Positions 18,087-27,300 of a stretch of 64,000 bases of DNA are shown here, piece by piece. The position numbers and the translations under genes were made by a program. The stretch lies in assembly GCF_013744875.1 (NCBI RefSeq), contig NZ_CP059399.1, positions 2,666,001 through 2,730,000 on the forward strand. Reading direction: 5' to 3'. The DNA is from Nocardia huaxiensis (lineage in GTDB: Bacteria > Actinomycetota > Actinomycetes > Mycobacteriales > Mycobacteriaceae). Position 1 is the first letter of the stretch, and every line of letters starts with the position of its first letter. The notes under the pieces are model-generated. The model ran no database searches and was not told the origin of the DNA. It saw nothing but the letters and a program-made list of their open reading frames with translations.

Positions 18087-19112
18087 TCAGGCCGGTTGGT
18101 GACCCGCGGGCACCCGCTCGGCCGGGAGCGGCGGCGGTGGCGGCGTGCCGTCGCCGAAGGGCTTGCCGCCCAGCGCTTCCCGGCCGTGCGGGGTCAGCCA
18201 GTTGCCGAGCTCGGGGCCCTTCGGCACGACGCGGGTGGGATTTATGTCGGTGTGCACGATGTAGTAGTGCTGCTTGATCTGCACGAAGTCGATGGTGTCG
18301 CCGAATCCGGGAGTCTGGTACAGATCGCGCGCGTACGCCCACAGTGCGGGGAACTCGATCAGCTTCTGCCGATTGGTCTTGAAGTGCCCGTGATACACCG
18401 GATCGAAGCGCGCGAGTGTGGTGAACAGCCGCACGTCGGCCTCGGTGATGGTGTCGCCCACCAGGTATCGCTGCCCGGCCAGCCGTTCCTCGAGCCAGTC
18501 CAGGGCGGTGAAGAGCCGGTCGTAGGCGGCGTCGTAGGCGGCCTGGTCGCCGGCGAATCCGCAGCGGTAGACACCATTGTTGACCTCGGTGTAGACCCGC
18601 TTGTTGACGGTGTCGATCTCCTCGCGCAGATCCTTCGGATACAGCTGCGGGGCGCCGTCGCGGTGGAATTCGGTCCACTCCGTGGAGAAGTCGAGGGTCA
18701 TCTGCGCGTAGTCGTTGGTTGCGACCTGACCGGTCGGCACGTCCACGATGGCCGGGACGGTGATGCCGCGCGGGTAGTCCGGGTACCGCTTCAGGTACGC
18801 GTCGCGCAGAAAGTGGATCCCGAGAACCGGATCCACCTCGCCGGGGTCGAGATCGAAGGTCCAGCTGCGCTTGTCGTGCGTGGGCCCGCACAGGCCCAGC
18901 GACAGCACCGATTCCAGCCCGAGCAGGCGTCGCACGATGAGCGTGCGGTTGGCCCACGGGCAGGCGCGCGCGGCGACCAGGCGGTAGCGCCCGGGTTCGA
19001 CGGGATAGCCGTCGCGCCCGTCCGCGGTGATCCGCGTGGTGATGTAGTTCGTGTCCCGCTTGAATTCGCCCGGCTCGACGTAGCTGCCCGGCTCGGTCTT
19101 GGACTCGGTCAC
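18087..19112 (-). CDS. Glutathionyl-hydroquinone-reductase-like GST (YqjG/ECM4 family)
   Basis: A 341-residue protein with the Xi-class GST layout: thioredoxin-like domain carrying RACPWANR (nucleophile Cys51 in the CPWA motif), SLGLCGPTHDKRSWTF, then the all-helical C-terminal domain (GVYRCGFAGDQAAYDAAYD, RLFTTLARFDPVYHGHFK, IKQHYYIVH). These enzymes reduce thiol-conjugated hydroquinones. Because actinobacteria of this type make mycothiol rather than glutathione, the physiological thiol is probably mycothiol (inference). Starts at GTG 19112 with GGAAG upstream. The C-terminus is Pro-rich (PPPPPLPAERVP). Confidence 0.9.
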   Translation of the reverse strand: MTESKTEPGSYVEPGEFKRDTNYITTRITADGRDGYPVEPGRYRLVAARACPWANRTLIVRRLLGLESVLSLGLCGPTHDKRSWTFDLDPGEVDPVLGIHFLRDAYLKRYPDYPRGITVPAIVDVPTGQVATNDYAQMTLDFSTEWTEFHRDGAPQLYPKDLREEIDTVNKRVYTEVNNGVYRCGFAGDQAAYDAAYDRLFTALDWLEERLAGQRYLVGDTITEADVRLFTTLARFDPVYHGHFKTNRQKLIEFPALWAYARDLYQTPGFGDTIDFVQIKQHYYIVHTDINPTRVVPKGPELGNWLTPHGREALGGKPFGDGTPPPPPLPAERVPAGHQPA

Positions 19113-19233
19113 CCGCTCAGTCTTCCAGAAGGCCGGTGCGGTGGCGGGTGGAAGCCCGGGTCGCGGTGATCGGGGCAGGTCCGCGCGCGATCCACCCTTC
19201 CTCGAATTTGTGACACCGCCTAGATTGTGTCTC

Positions 19234-20028
19234 ATGACTGACTCGAAGCCGACGCGGCTGGAACGCATCATCACCGCCGGGGGAGCGCAGGCCGCCGTCC
19301 TGACCGTCGACCATCCGCCGCTCAATCTCTTCGACAAGGCGCTGCTCGAGGCCATCGCGACCGATCTCGAGGAGCTGTCGGCGAATCCGCCGCGCGCGCT
19401 GCTGTTCCGCGCCGACGGCAAGCTGGTCTCCGGTGGCGTCGACGTGCACGTCTTCGACGGCCTGTCGGTGGAGGAGGGCGCGCAGCTGTGGCAGACCCTG
19501 TTCGCGCGCATCATCCATCCGCTCGAGGCGCTGCCCTGCCCGGTCGTGTTCGCCGCGCACGGCCTCACCCTGACCGCCGCCTTCGAGATCGCGCTGGCCT
19601 GCGACATCATTCTGGCCGCGCCCAAGGCCAAGTTCGGTCTCGTCGAAACCGTGGTCGGCCTGACCCCGTCCATGGGCGGCCCGCAGCGCCTGGCCGAGCG
19701 CGCCGGATCGGGTCGCGCGCGCGAATTCGTCATGACCGGTGACCTTTACGATGCCGCCACCATGGCCGACTGGGGTGTCGTGAACGCCGTCCACGACGAT
19801 GTCGACGCCGCGGCTCGCGCCCTGCTGGCCCGTCTGGCCGAAGGCCCCACCAAAGCCCATGCGGCTACCAAGGAAATTGTGGGTGCCTGGCGTTCCGGCG
19901 GTGTGGCACACGCGGATTCGGTGACCCCGCAGGTTTCCGGCAACCTCTTCGCCACTTCCGACCTGCGAAACGCCGTCAAGAGTTTCCTCGAGGTCGGCCC
20001 GGGGAAGGCTACCTACACCGGGCAGTGA
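19234..20028 (+). CDS. Enoyl-CoA hydratase/isomerase family protein (crotonase fold)
   Basis: A 264-residue crotonase. Oxyanion-hole segments are KLVSGGVDVHVF and AHGLTLTAAFEIALACD; the catalytic acids are present in GLVETVVGLTPSMGG (equivalent to Glu144 of rat crotonase) and REFVMTGD (Glu164 region). It probably hydrates or isomerises an enoyl-CoA in fatty-acid breakdown. A TAGATT hexamer ends 7 bases before the ATG, so the transcript could be leaderless. It is monocistronic between a convergent-strand GST upstream and a separate adenylating-enzyme gene downstream. Confidence 0.9.
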   Translation: MTDSKPTRLERIITAGGAQAAVLTVDHPPLNLFDKALLEAIATDLEELSANPPRALLFRADGKLVSGGVDVHVFDGLSVEEGAQLWQTLFARIIHPLEALPCPVVFAAHGLTLTAAFEIALACDIILAAPKAKFGLVETVVGLTPSMGGPQRLAERAGSGRAREFVMTGDLYDAATMADWGVVNAVHDDVDAAARALLARLAEGPTKAHAATKEIVGAWRSGGVAHADSVTPQVSGNLFATSDLRNAVKSFLEVGPGKATYTGQ

Positions 20029-20083
20029 GTATCTCGATGGCATGACAGTGCCCATCTGTTTGCCGACAATCCGCCCACAGGTG

Positions 20084-20101
20084 TGATGTGCATCATATAG
20101 T
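20084..20101 (+). promoter_or_regulatory. Palindrome with adjoining -10-like hexamer
   Basis: TGATGTGCATCA (20084-20095) is a perfect dyad with a 2-base centre, followed directly by TATAGT (20096-20101), a good -10 element. It lies 60 bases upstream of the adenylating-enzyme gene start. No convincing -35 is visible, which is consistent with an activated or repressor-controlled promoter. Prediction only. Confidence 0.4.
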
Positions 20102-20160
20102 CACGGTGCGCAGGTGCTACGGAGGCGAAGCCTGCGGGCTCGAGGCACTCGGAGGGTCGG

Positions 20161-21390
20161 ATGTCGCAGTTACTGGTGGAGTACCCGCACACGCGAAATG
20201 CCTGGTGCGACAACCCCCTTGCGCGTGGTGCCGACGGCATCCTGCGCTACGGCAACCTGACTCCGGCCCTCACCGAACTACTCGATATCCAGGTGCACAC
20301 CTTCGCCGCGCGGGAGGCGGTGGTCGAGATCGGCGGCCCCCGCCTCACCTACCGCGAACTCTGGTATTCGGCCTCGCGGATCGCGGGCGGATTGCAGGAG
20401 CACGGCATCGGATACGGCGACCGGGTGGCGGTGCGCATGCCGGTCGGAGTGCGCTGGGTGCAGGCGTTCCTGGGGGCGCTGCTGTCGGGCGCGGTGCCGG
20501 TGCTGGTGCCGGATCGGCTGCCGGACGCGCTGGCGCACAAGGTGATTCGCGACAGCTGCGCGGACTTCGTACTCGACGGCGGCGGCAGCGCGGCCGAATA
20601 TCGCGACGAGCTGCCCGATGCCGCGGCCTTCATCGACGACGGCGCGTCGCTGGGGGAGCTGGCGCTGCTCTGCTACACCAGCCCGGGCCTGGAGGCGGGG
20701 CCGCGCGGGGTGGAGCTGACCAATGAGAATCTGCTGTCGGCCATCCGGTCCGTGGTCGGCGCGCTGGATCTGCCCACCGAGGGGCTGCGGAATCTGGTGC
20801 TGATGCCGCTCGCGCACGCCAGCGGGTGCGTGGATCAACTGCTGCCCACCTTCGCGGTCGGCGGCACCGTGGTGCTCACGCCGGATCCGGCCGCCATTCC
20901 GGAAACCCTTGTGTCCGAACGCATCGACATGGTGTCGGCGACGCCGCGCATCTTCGCGGGGCTGCTGCCGAATCTGGCCGGGCTGCGGGTGGAGCGGGTG
21001 AGCCGGGTGTGCAGTGCCGGGCATCGCGCGGAACTGGCTGCCGCCGACTCGAAGACCTCGGAGACCGTTGCCGATACCTTGCGGGAGGTTTTCCCGGAGG
21101 CGCGGCAGTGGTCGGTCTGGGGCGCGACCGAGACCAGCGGCATCGGCCTGGCCCGCGACGACGACGCGGCCGCGCGCGATGTGCTCGGATTCGCTTTCGG
21201 CGGCACCGAATTGGCGCTGTGGGGTCCGCGGGCCGATGCCGGGCACGGCGAATTGCTCTGTCGCGGGCCGAATGTCACGCCGCGCTACTGGAACGATCCG
21301 CAGACCACGCGGTCCCGGTTCACCGGGCAGTGGTTCCACACCGGCAATCAGGTGAGCATCGACTCCGACGGACTGGTCCGCCGGGCCTGA
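20161..21390 (+). CDS. Truncated, degenerate AMP-dependent synthetase/ligase-like protein
   Basis: A 409-residue relative of the ANL adenylating superfamily. The large N-terminal domain is recognisable (LTYRELWYSASRIAGGL, GDRVAVRMPVGVRWVQAFLG, WSVWGATETSG), but the P-loop is eroded to CYTSPGLEAGPRGVELT instead of YTSGTTGxPKG. The hinge WFHTGNQVSIDSDG has Asn for the conserved Asp, and the protein stops there, lacking the roughly 100-residue C-terminal domain with the catalytic Lys. A hairpin follows the stop at once. It is probably not a normal acyl-CoA ligase; it could be a binding or regulatory paralogue. GGAGG precedes the ATG by 5 bases. Confidence 0.85.
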   Translation: MSQLLVEYPHTRNAWCDNPLARGADGILRYGNLTPALTELLDIQVHTFAAREAVVEIGGPRLTYRELWYSASRIAGGLQEHGIGYGDRVAVRMPVGVRWVQAFLGALLSGAVPVLVPDRLPDALAHKVIRDSCADFVLDGGGSAAEYRDELPDAAAFIDDGASLGELALLCYTSPGLEAGPRGVELTNENLLSAIRSVVGALDLPTEGLRNLVLMPLAHASGCVDQLLPTFAVGGTVVLTPDPAAIPETLVSERIDMVSATPRIFAGLLPNLAGLRVERVSRVCSAGHRAELAAADSKTSETVADTLREVFPEARQWSVWGATETSGIGLARDDDAAARDVLGFAFGGTELALWGPRADAGHGELLCRGPNVTPRYWNDPQTTRSRFTGQWFHTGNQVSIDSDGLVRRA

Positions 21391-21395
21391 GCCGT

Positions 21396-21423
21396 CCGGC
21401 TCGGAGGCCCGCACCCGAGCCGG
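21396..21423. terminator. Bidirectional hairpin terminator between convergent genes
   Basis: CCGGCTCGG (21396-21404) and CCGAGCCGG (21415-21423) form a perfect 9-bp stem with a 10-base loop in the 40-bp gap between the convergent ligase-like and phosphatase genes. Confidence 0.6.
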
Positions 21424-21430
21424 GGCGGTG

Positions 21431-22165
21431 TCATTCCAGCAGGCGTGTGCGCAGCGCCGCGTGCGTCTGCGCGTCGATGCCGATCTCGGCGAGGTAGCCG
21501 GGCACATCGCCGTACATGGACAGCATGGAATTGGTTGCGGCTTCCAGGTATTCGGGTTTCACGCCGAGCAGATCGTCGGACAGTTCCTCATTGATCGCAT
21601 CGGTCATGAACGAGCGCAGCGTGGGCACCGCGTCATTGCTGAGCAGGTAGTCGGCGTACACGTCCTCTTCGGTGACGTCGACCGCGCGCAGCAGGGTGGC
21701 CACGGCCCAGCCGGTGCGGTCCTTGCCGGCCGCGCAGTGCACCAGGGCGGTGCCCTTCAGCACCGACTCCGCGAGCGCCCGGATGGCGGTGTGCGCCTCG
21801 GGCAGCGCCGGGAACTGGCCGTACACCTCGAGCATGTGGTTGTAGGCGGTGACGTTGCGGCGGGCCTCGTGCGGCGGGGTCTCGCCCATGCGCGAGTCGA
21901 AGGGGGTGATGTGCAGTCGCACGCCCTCGGGCAGCGAGTCGTGGCCGATGTAGTCGATCTCGGCCAGGCCGCGCAGGTCGTGCACGTCGGTGACGCCCAG
22001 TTGCAGCAGGGTGGCGTGCCCGGCCGCGTCGAGCCGGCTCAGCTGCGCGGACCGCAGCAGCACGCCGTCGCGCACCTTGGCTCCGCCGGTGGTGCGGAGG
22101 CCGCCCGCGTCGCGGTAGTTGAAGGTGCCGGAGATCAGGAATTGGTCAGGGCGCGCTGCAGTCAC
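21431..22165 (-). CDS. Tyrosine-protein phosphatase, PtpB-like
   Basis: A 244-residue protein with the signature VHCAAGKDRTGWA (Cys nucleophile and Arg near residues 143-149), the HCxxGKDRTG P-loop shared with secreted mycobacterial PtpB and other dual-specificity lipid/tyrosine phosphatases. The N-terminal FNYRDAGGLRTTGGAKVRDG and the HDLRGLAEIDYIGHD segment fit the family. No signal peptide; PtpB of M. tuberculosis is also exported without one. A GTG start preceded by AGGGG is used. Substrates could be phosphotyrosine, phosphoserine/threonine or phosphoinositides. Confidence 0.9.
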   Translation of the reverse strand: MTAARPDQFLISGTFNYRDAGGLRTTGGAKVRDGVLLRSAQLSRLDAAGHATLLQLGVTDVHDLRGLAEIDYIGHDSLPEGVRLHITPFDSRMGETPPHEARRNVTAYNHMLEVYGQFPALPEAHTAIRALAESVLKGTALVHCAAGKDRTGWAVATLLRAVDVTEEDVYADYLLSNDAVPTLRSFMTDAINEELSDDLLGVKPEYLEAATNSMLSMYGDVPGYLAEIGIDAQTHAALRTRLLE

Positions 22166-22600
22166 CCCCTGAGGCTAACGGGGCAGGGGTGTCGCGGTGG
22201 TGTCGGTGCCGGATCGAACGGGCGAATTCCTGCGCTCGAGCGGCGCGTCGATAATGCGTGTCGCTGTGCGTTCGGGCACAGTCGCTGGGCTTCGCCGGAA
22301 GTCGGTCCGTAAAATACCGTTCGGTCCCAATGGTCGGTTTACCGCCGTTTACCGGGCGATTGAAGAATTTCGACGATTCCCATTCGATCGCGAGGCTGTT
22401 CCGATTAGGTAACGAAACAATCTTGTAGTCCGGAAACGGCTATCAAACCTGGTTTCGGACCCTGATAACGACGTAGCATTGATACTCGTTGAACGGGGTG
22501 CGCCGGGTCCTGCTCGGGGGAGTGGCGCCGATCCGCATACCCGTTGAGCGAGCCGCGCAAGCAGAGGTGCGCGTGTTCTTTCGCCCAAAGGGAGTCGTCG
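22166..22600. other. 435-bp AT-richer intergenic region between divergent genes
   Basis: No gene seen. The stretch 22230-22480 is clearly less GC-rich than its surroundings. It contains a direct repeat GTTTACCG (22337-22344 and 22347-22354, one helical turn apart) and a nested dyad around 22429-22469 (TCCGGAAAC facing GTTTCGGA, and GCTATCA facing TGATAAC). These look like transcription-factor sites controlling the TetR-like gene and perhaps the phosphatase. Confidence 0.45.
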
Positions 22601-23083
22601 TTGAGCGCTAGTGGAGAAACAATCCAGGTCGGCCTACGCCAGGCCATGGCCGAGTCCATAGAGAAGGCTGCCGCGTCGCTCGATTTCAGCGGTAGTCGTG
22701 CGCTGCGAGTTCTCTTACACGCCGGAGTGAGTACGCTGTGGCCGATTCTGAAGTCGTCCCCCGACAAGCAGATTCGCGCCTATGAGGCCACCCTCGCCGG
22801 TCTGCGCCGGCGTTGGGAGAACCAGGCCGTCTGCGTCCCCGATCCCGAGGCCACCGCCCGCATCCGCGAACTCGACGCCGACGTCACCGCCTTCCTCGAC
22901 CTGTGCGCGGAGCGCTCCGGAACCCAGTGGCTGGAACCCTGCGATGCCATCGCCGCCTACCTGCTGGCCGTCATCCAGGGCATGCTCCTGCGCTGGCTCG
23001 CCGACTGTGACGACGAAACCTCCCTGGTCGTGCTCGACGACCTGGTGTCCTACCTGTCCACCAAGGCGGTCGAACTGGCCTGA
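22601..23083 (+). CDS. TetR-like protein with degenerate/short HTH domain
   Basis: A 160-residue protein from TTG 22601, with GGGAG 7 bases upstream (AAAGGGAG). The C-terminal half (AAYLLAVIQGMLLRWLADCD, LDDLVSYLSTKAVEL) is like the ligand-binding/dimerisation domain of TetR regulators. The N-terminal part retains only an echo of the HTH (HAGVSTLWPILKSSPDKQI, compare AGVS..LYYYFPSKE), and the usual first helices are absent or changed. At 160 residues it is about 30-40 shorter than typical members. It may be a non-DNA-binding antirepressor-like partner or a divergent regulator. The long, dyad-rich upstream region supports autoregulation. Confidence 0.65.
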   Translation: MSASGETIQVGLRQAMAESIEKAAASLDFSGSRALRVLLHAGVSTLWPILKSSPDKQIRAYEATLAGLRRRWENQAVCVPDPEATARIRELDADVTAFLDLCAERSGTQWLEPCDAIAAYLLAVIQGMLLRWLADCDDETSLVVLDDLVSYLSTKAVELA

Positions 23084-23109
23084 CCGGGTGGATCGGCCCG
23101 CATCCCGTG

Positions 23110-23138
23110 TTTGGGGGGTTCGGGGGCGAAGCCCCTGA
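23110..23138. repeat. Dispersed actinobacterial GGGGG(T)TCGGGGGC palindromic element, copy 1
   Basis: A short GC-rich palindrome (GGGGGCGAAGCCCC core) in the 112-bp gap between the TetR-like and deaminase genes. It is about 85 per cent identical, in reverse orientation, to the two elements at 55305-55379, and belongs to the kind of small intergenic repeat scattered through actinobacterial genomes. Confidence 0.6.
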
Positions 23139-23195
23139 GAGCCTACGAGAGTTGTGCAATTCCTGGACGTATGACCAGTTTCGTGGTCGAATGAG

Positions 23196-24380
23196 ATGGT
23201 GACCGACACGTCGCCGATCGCGGGGCTGCACGCGGCCACCGCCGAGCTCGATCCGCCGCTGGCCGCCGTCGACCTGGGCGCACTGCGCGCCAATGCCGCC
23301 GATCTGGTGCGCCGCGCACGTGGCGTGCCGATCCGGGTGGCCAGTAAATCCGTGCGCTGCCGGGCCGTGCTCGAAGAAGTGCTGGGCAGCGAGCTCACCG
23401 CGTCCGGCGGATTCGCCGGGATCATGGGGTACTCGCTGGCCGAGGCCATCTGGCTGGCGCGGCAGGGCGCACGCGACATTCTGCTCGGATATCCGAGCGT
23501 CGACCGCGCCGCGCTGGCGGAGCTGGCCGCCGATCCGGTGCTGCGGGACGCCATCACGCTCATGATCGACGATGTCGATCAGCTGGACTTCATTCGCGCC
23601 GCCATCGGCAGCGAAACCGTCTCTCTCCGTGTGTGTCTCGATGTGGACGCGTCACTGCGCATCGGACCGCTGCACCTGGGCGTGCGGCGCTCACCGATTC
23701 ACACGCCGGAGGACGCCGCACGACTGGCCGCCGCCACCAAGCGACGTGGATTCGCCGTGGTCGGCGTGATGACCTACGAGGCGCAGATCGCCGGGCTGCC
23801 GGATACGAATCCCGCTGTGCGCCTGGTGAAGAAGGTGTCCGGCCTGGAGATCACCCGGCGTCGGCGCAAGGTGCTCGACGCGGTCCGGGCCGAGGTCGGG
23901 GAACTGGAGATCGTCAACAGCGGCGGCACCGGATCCATCGAGCTGAGCATCTCGGATCCGGATGTCACCGAGGTGACGGCGGGCTCCGGGCTCTATCTCC
24001 CAACGCTTTTCGACGGCTACCGCAATCTGGCCACGCCGCGCCCGGCCATGTACTTCGCGCTGCCGGTGCTGCGCCGCCCCGCCGACGGGATCGTCACCGC
24101 CTTCTCCGGCGGATACATCGCCTCCGGTCCGGCGGGGGCCACCCGCGTCCCGAAACCGGTGTGGCCCTTGGGCTTGAACCTCATCGGCACCGAGGGTGCG
24201 GGCGAGGTGCAGACGCCGCTGACGGGCTCCGGCAAGCTGGGCATCGGTGACCGCGTCTGGTTCCGGCACGCCAAGGCAGGCGAGCTGTGCGAGCGCTTCG
24301 ATCAGGTGCACCTGGTCGACGCCGACGGCAACCGCACCACCGTGCCGACCTATCGCGGCGAAGGGCAGTGCTTCGGCTGA
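23196..24380 (+). CDS. PLP-dependent amino acid deaminase/aldolase (D-threonine aldolase/alanine racemase N-fold)
   Basis: A 394-residue protein. The N-terminal TIM barrel has the PLP lysine in PIRVASKSVRC (Lys51) and the phosphate-binding region SGGTGSIEL. The C-terminal beta domain has the DRVWFRHAKAGELCERF segment, where His and Cys correspond to the metal site of D-serine dehydratase/D-threonine aldolase. Actinobacterial orthologues are usually called amino acid deaminase/aldolase. It probably cleaves or deaminates a D-3-hydroxyamino acid; the exact substrate is uncertain. It ends 10 bases before the convergent nuclease/helicase gene. Confidence 0.88.
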   Translation: MVTDTSPIAGLHAATAELDPPLAAVDLGALRANAADLVRRARGVPIRVASKSVRCRAVLEEVLGSELTASGGFAGIMGYSLAEAIWLARQGARDILLGYPSVDRAALAELAADPVLRDAITLMIDDVDQLDFIRAAIGSETVSLRVCLDVDASLRIGPLHLGVRRSPIHTPEDAARLAAATKRRGFAVVGVMTYEAQIAGLPDTNPAVRLVKKVSGLEITRRRRKVLDAVRAEVGELEIVNSGGTGSIELSISDPDVTEVTAGSGLYLPTLFDGYRNLATPRPAMYFALPVLRRPADGIVTAFSGGYIASGPAGATRVPKPVWPLGLNLIGTEGAGEVQTPLTGSGKLGIGDRVWFRHAKAGELCERFDQVHLVDADGNRTTVPTYRGEGQCFG

Positions 24381-24390
24381 GCGGGGTCGA

Positions 24391-27300
24391 TCAGACTCGG
24401 TCGAGTTGCAGCACGGCCGCCAGGTCCGACAGTTCCGCCGTGGTGGCGGGCAGGTATTCGGTGAGCAGCGGCGAACGCACGATCACCGCCGCCCACATGG
24501 CGCGGGAGATGGCGCTGGTGAGCCAATGCCGCGACAGCAGTGCGCCGATGCCGTGCGGGGCGTCCTTGGGGGCCGAGGTGGTCATGGAGACCAGGACCAC
24601 CGCTGCCTCGCGCCCGTGGAAATGGTCGGGTGTGCCGACCAGAACATCTTCGATCCTGGCGCGGGACAACAGGGTTCGGATCCGCGCCACCTGCGCGTGA
24701 TACGGCGCGACCACCAGAATGTCGTGCGGGTGCAGGCGGCGGGTCACCGCGCCGGTGTGCCAGGGCAGCCCGAGCAGATTGCGCACCTGCCGCACGATTT
24801 CCCGGGCCTCCTCGGCGGATTCGGTGCCATTGCCGTGATGTTCGACGGTCACGGTGCGCACGCCCGGCTCGATGCCGTCGAGTTCCCTTGCCAGGGTGAC
24901 GGTTTCATTGCTGCGCAGCCGATTCTCGTAGCGCAACCGCGACACCGGCCCGCACATGCGCGGATGCATGCGCCAGGTGCGATCGAGGAAATAGCCGTAG
25001 GCGGCGGGCAGGGTGCGATGCGCGCCGAACAACCGGCCCAGCACCGATTCGTGCACCGGTTCCGGGTGGATGCCGTGCCCGGCGGCGGGCGCGGGATCAC
25101 CCACCAGCAGCAGATTCCGGGCGCACAGCGCCACCGCCACGGCGTCGGCGAGCGGGAACTTCCCGGCATCGGCGATCACCAGCAGATCGAGGCTGTCGCG
25201 CGGAATGCGTTCGGGGTCGGCGAAATCGGCGGGCAGGCCGCCGACCACGCACCCGTTCACCGCATTGTCGAGGAAGCGCGGATACCGCGAGGCTTCGATG
25301 CCCAGCCACTCCGAGGCGACCGACCGGGAGTCGGCCTTGGCGACCAGTTCCGGCAGCACACCCACCTGCACCACGGCATCGAGTGTGTGCTCGACGGCCG
25401 CGTGCGAGCGCGCGACCACGCCGACCCGCCACCTGTGCCGTGTGACGAGCTTTTCCACCGCGCGGGCGGTGGTGTCGGTCTTGCCGGTGCCGGGCGGGCC
25501 CTGCACCGCGACATACGAGTTGTCCAGTTCCAGCAGCGCGGCCGTGATCGCGGCCGCGTGATCGCCGCGCACCTCCGGCAGCGCGCCGCTCGACCGCAGC
25601 CGGGGCGTGCGCCGGCACAGCACGTCGAACACGGCGGTAGCGGGCACCTGCGGCAGGGTCACCAGCAGGTGATGCGCGATGTTCTCGAGCGCTTCCTCCA
25701 CATCCACATTGCGGCCCGGCGGGCACGGGGCGATGGCGGAGGGCAGTTCGTCGTACGGCTCGCAGCCGTCCGGTAGCAGCTCCACCACCCGCACCACATC
25801 GTCGAAGTTGGGGTCGAGTGCGCAGCCGAGCACGGTCGCGTGCGCGAGCGCCCGGCGTCCCGGCGCGGCCGCCATGCCCGGTGCGGGCCGGTCGTACAGC
25901 GTGAGCACCGCGGTCCCCGGCGGCGGCGCGTTCCCCGTCCCCAATCGTCCTGTGAGCGTGAGATATCGGCGCCAGTGCCCCGCATCCGTGCTGTGCCACT
26001 TGGTGTCCACCGCGGCCCAATCGGCCACCAGCACACCCGGTGTATCCGCCCACTCCTCGACCGGATGATCCAGCCGATCGGCGTGCGCCCACCACAGCGG
26101 CTGCCGCTCCCGCCGGTGATAGCCCAGCACGGCCGCCGTGAACGCCGCCGCCGTCTGCGCCTCGCTGCGCTCCTCGGGCGCCAGGCCGCCGCCCTCCCCG
26201 AATTCCCGCAGCGCCGCCTCCACCTCGTCCGGGCTCATATCGAACGCACCGTCGAACCACGGCCGCCGTCCGGGCCGCACCCCGTGCTCGCTCGCCAGGT
26301 TCAGCAGCCAATCCCGCAGCCGCAGTACCGATTCCGCGCTCGAATCGCTCTCGCCCTGGTTGGGCGGCAACTCCAGCAGCCCGTAGGACCGCTCGCCGAC
26401 CACCAGCGCGGCCCGCACGATCGGGTACAAATCCACAGTGGCAGGCAGTATCTCGGCCACCATGTCCTCGCCCACCGGATACCGTTCCCCGAGCGCGCTC
26501 AACAACCCGCGCGCATTCCCCCGATAGTGGTGCACCCGCATCTCCGGATACTCCCGATGCCGTTGCATCAGGAACTCCAACAGCGCCTCGGAATCATCCT
26601 TGACTCCGGAATCCCATTGCAGCACACCGGCATCTGCCTTGGGATCGGGAAGATCGACCCGAATCACGAAGGACCGCACCGTATTCGCGGCCCGGTTCTG
26701 CTGCACGGCAGGCTCGGGAACGAAACCCAGCGCGTGCGTCTCCAGCTCCGGCCCGGGCGCGATATCCGAATCGGCGATCAGTCCGACCGCACACTCCATG
26801 TTCTGTGCGTCCCGGTCCGTTCCGCCTCCGATGGAATCCGCTGCCGTCGAACAGAATTCGTGTCCGCGCCGGTTCTGCTGGGCCGGAGCGGGCGCGCCGT
26901 GACCGTCCGCCTTCGCGGCCGGCTGTTCCGGCAGGCTCGCGGCGGGCTGCGCGTCCGAGGGCCGGCCTTCCTCTCCGACGAACGCGGTGAAATCCACCGT
27001 GCGCATGGACATCTCGAATCCGGCCGCAGCCTCGCGGTCCACCAGGGGGCCGCTCGTCGTGCGCGGCGCGGTGGCCGAGGGGTCGGACAACGCCTCGGAC
27101 GGCACCTCGGTCGGGAGGTGGTCGGCGGCGCACAGGGTGACGATGAGATCGCCTCGGGCGCTGGTGATTCGGCCGGGGGCAGGGTCGGCGAGGGCGACAC
27201 TGAGGAAGAGGTCGCCGGGGGCCGGGGCGGGGAGGGTGGCCAGGGCGGCAGGGGTGAGGAGGGTGTGGGCGGGGTGGCCGGTGCGCTCGCGGTGGAGTTG

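Noticed and set aside
19208..19226. Canonical promoter for the enoyl-CoA hydratase gene (TTGTGA plus TAGATT)
   Set aside because: The TTGTGA is only 7 bases from TAGATT, too short for a -35/-10 pair; only the -10-like hexamer is noted.
24247..25776. 509-codon plus-strand open frame
   Set aside because: Antisense to the nuclease/helicase gene and overlapping the deaminase gene; no motif or RBS.
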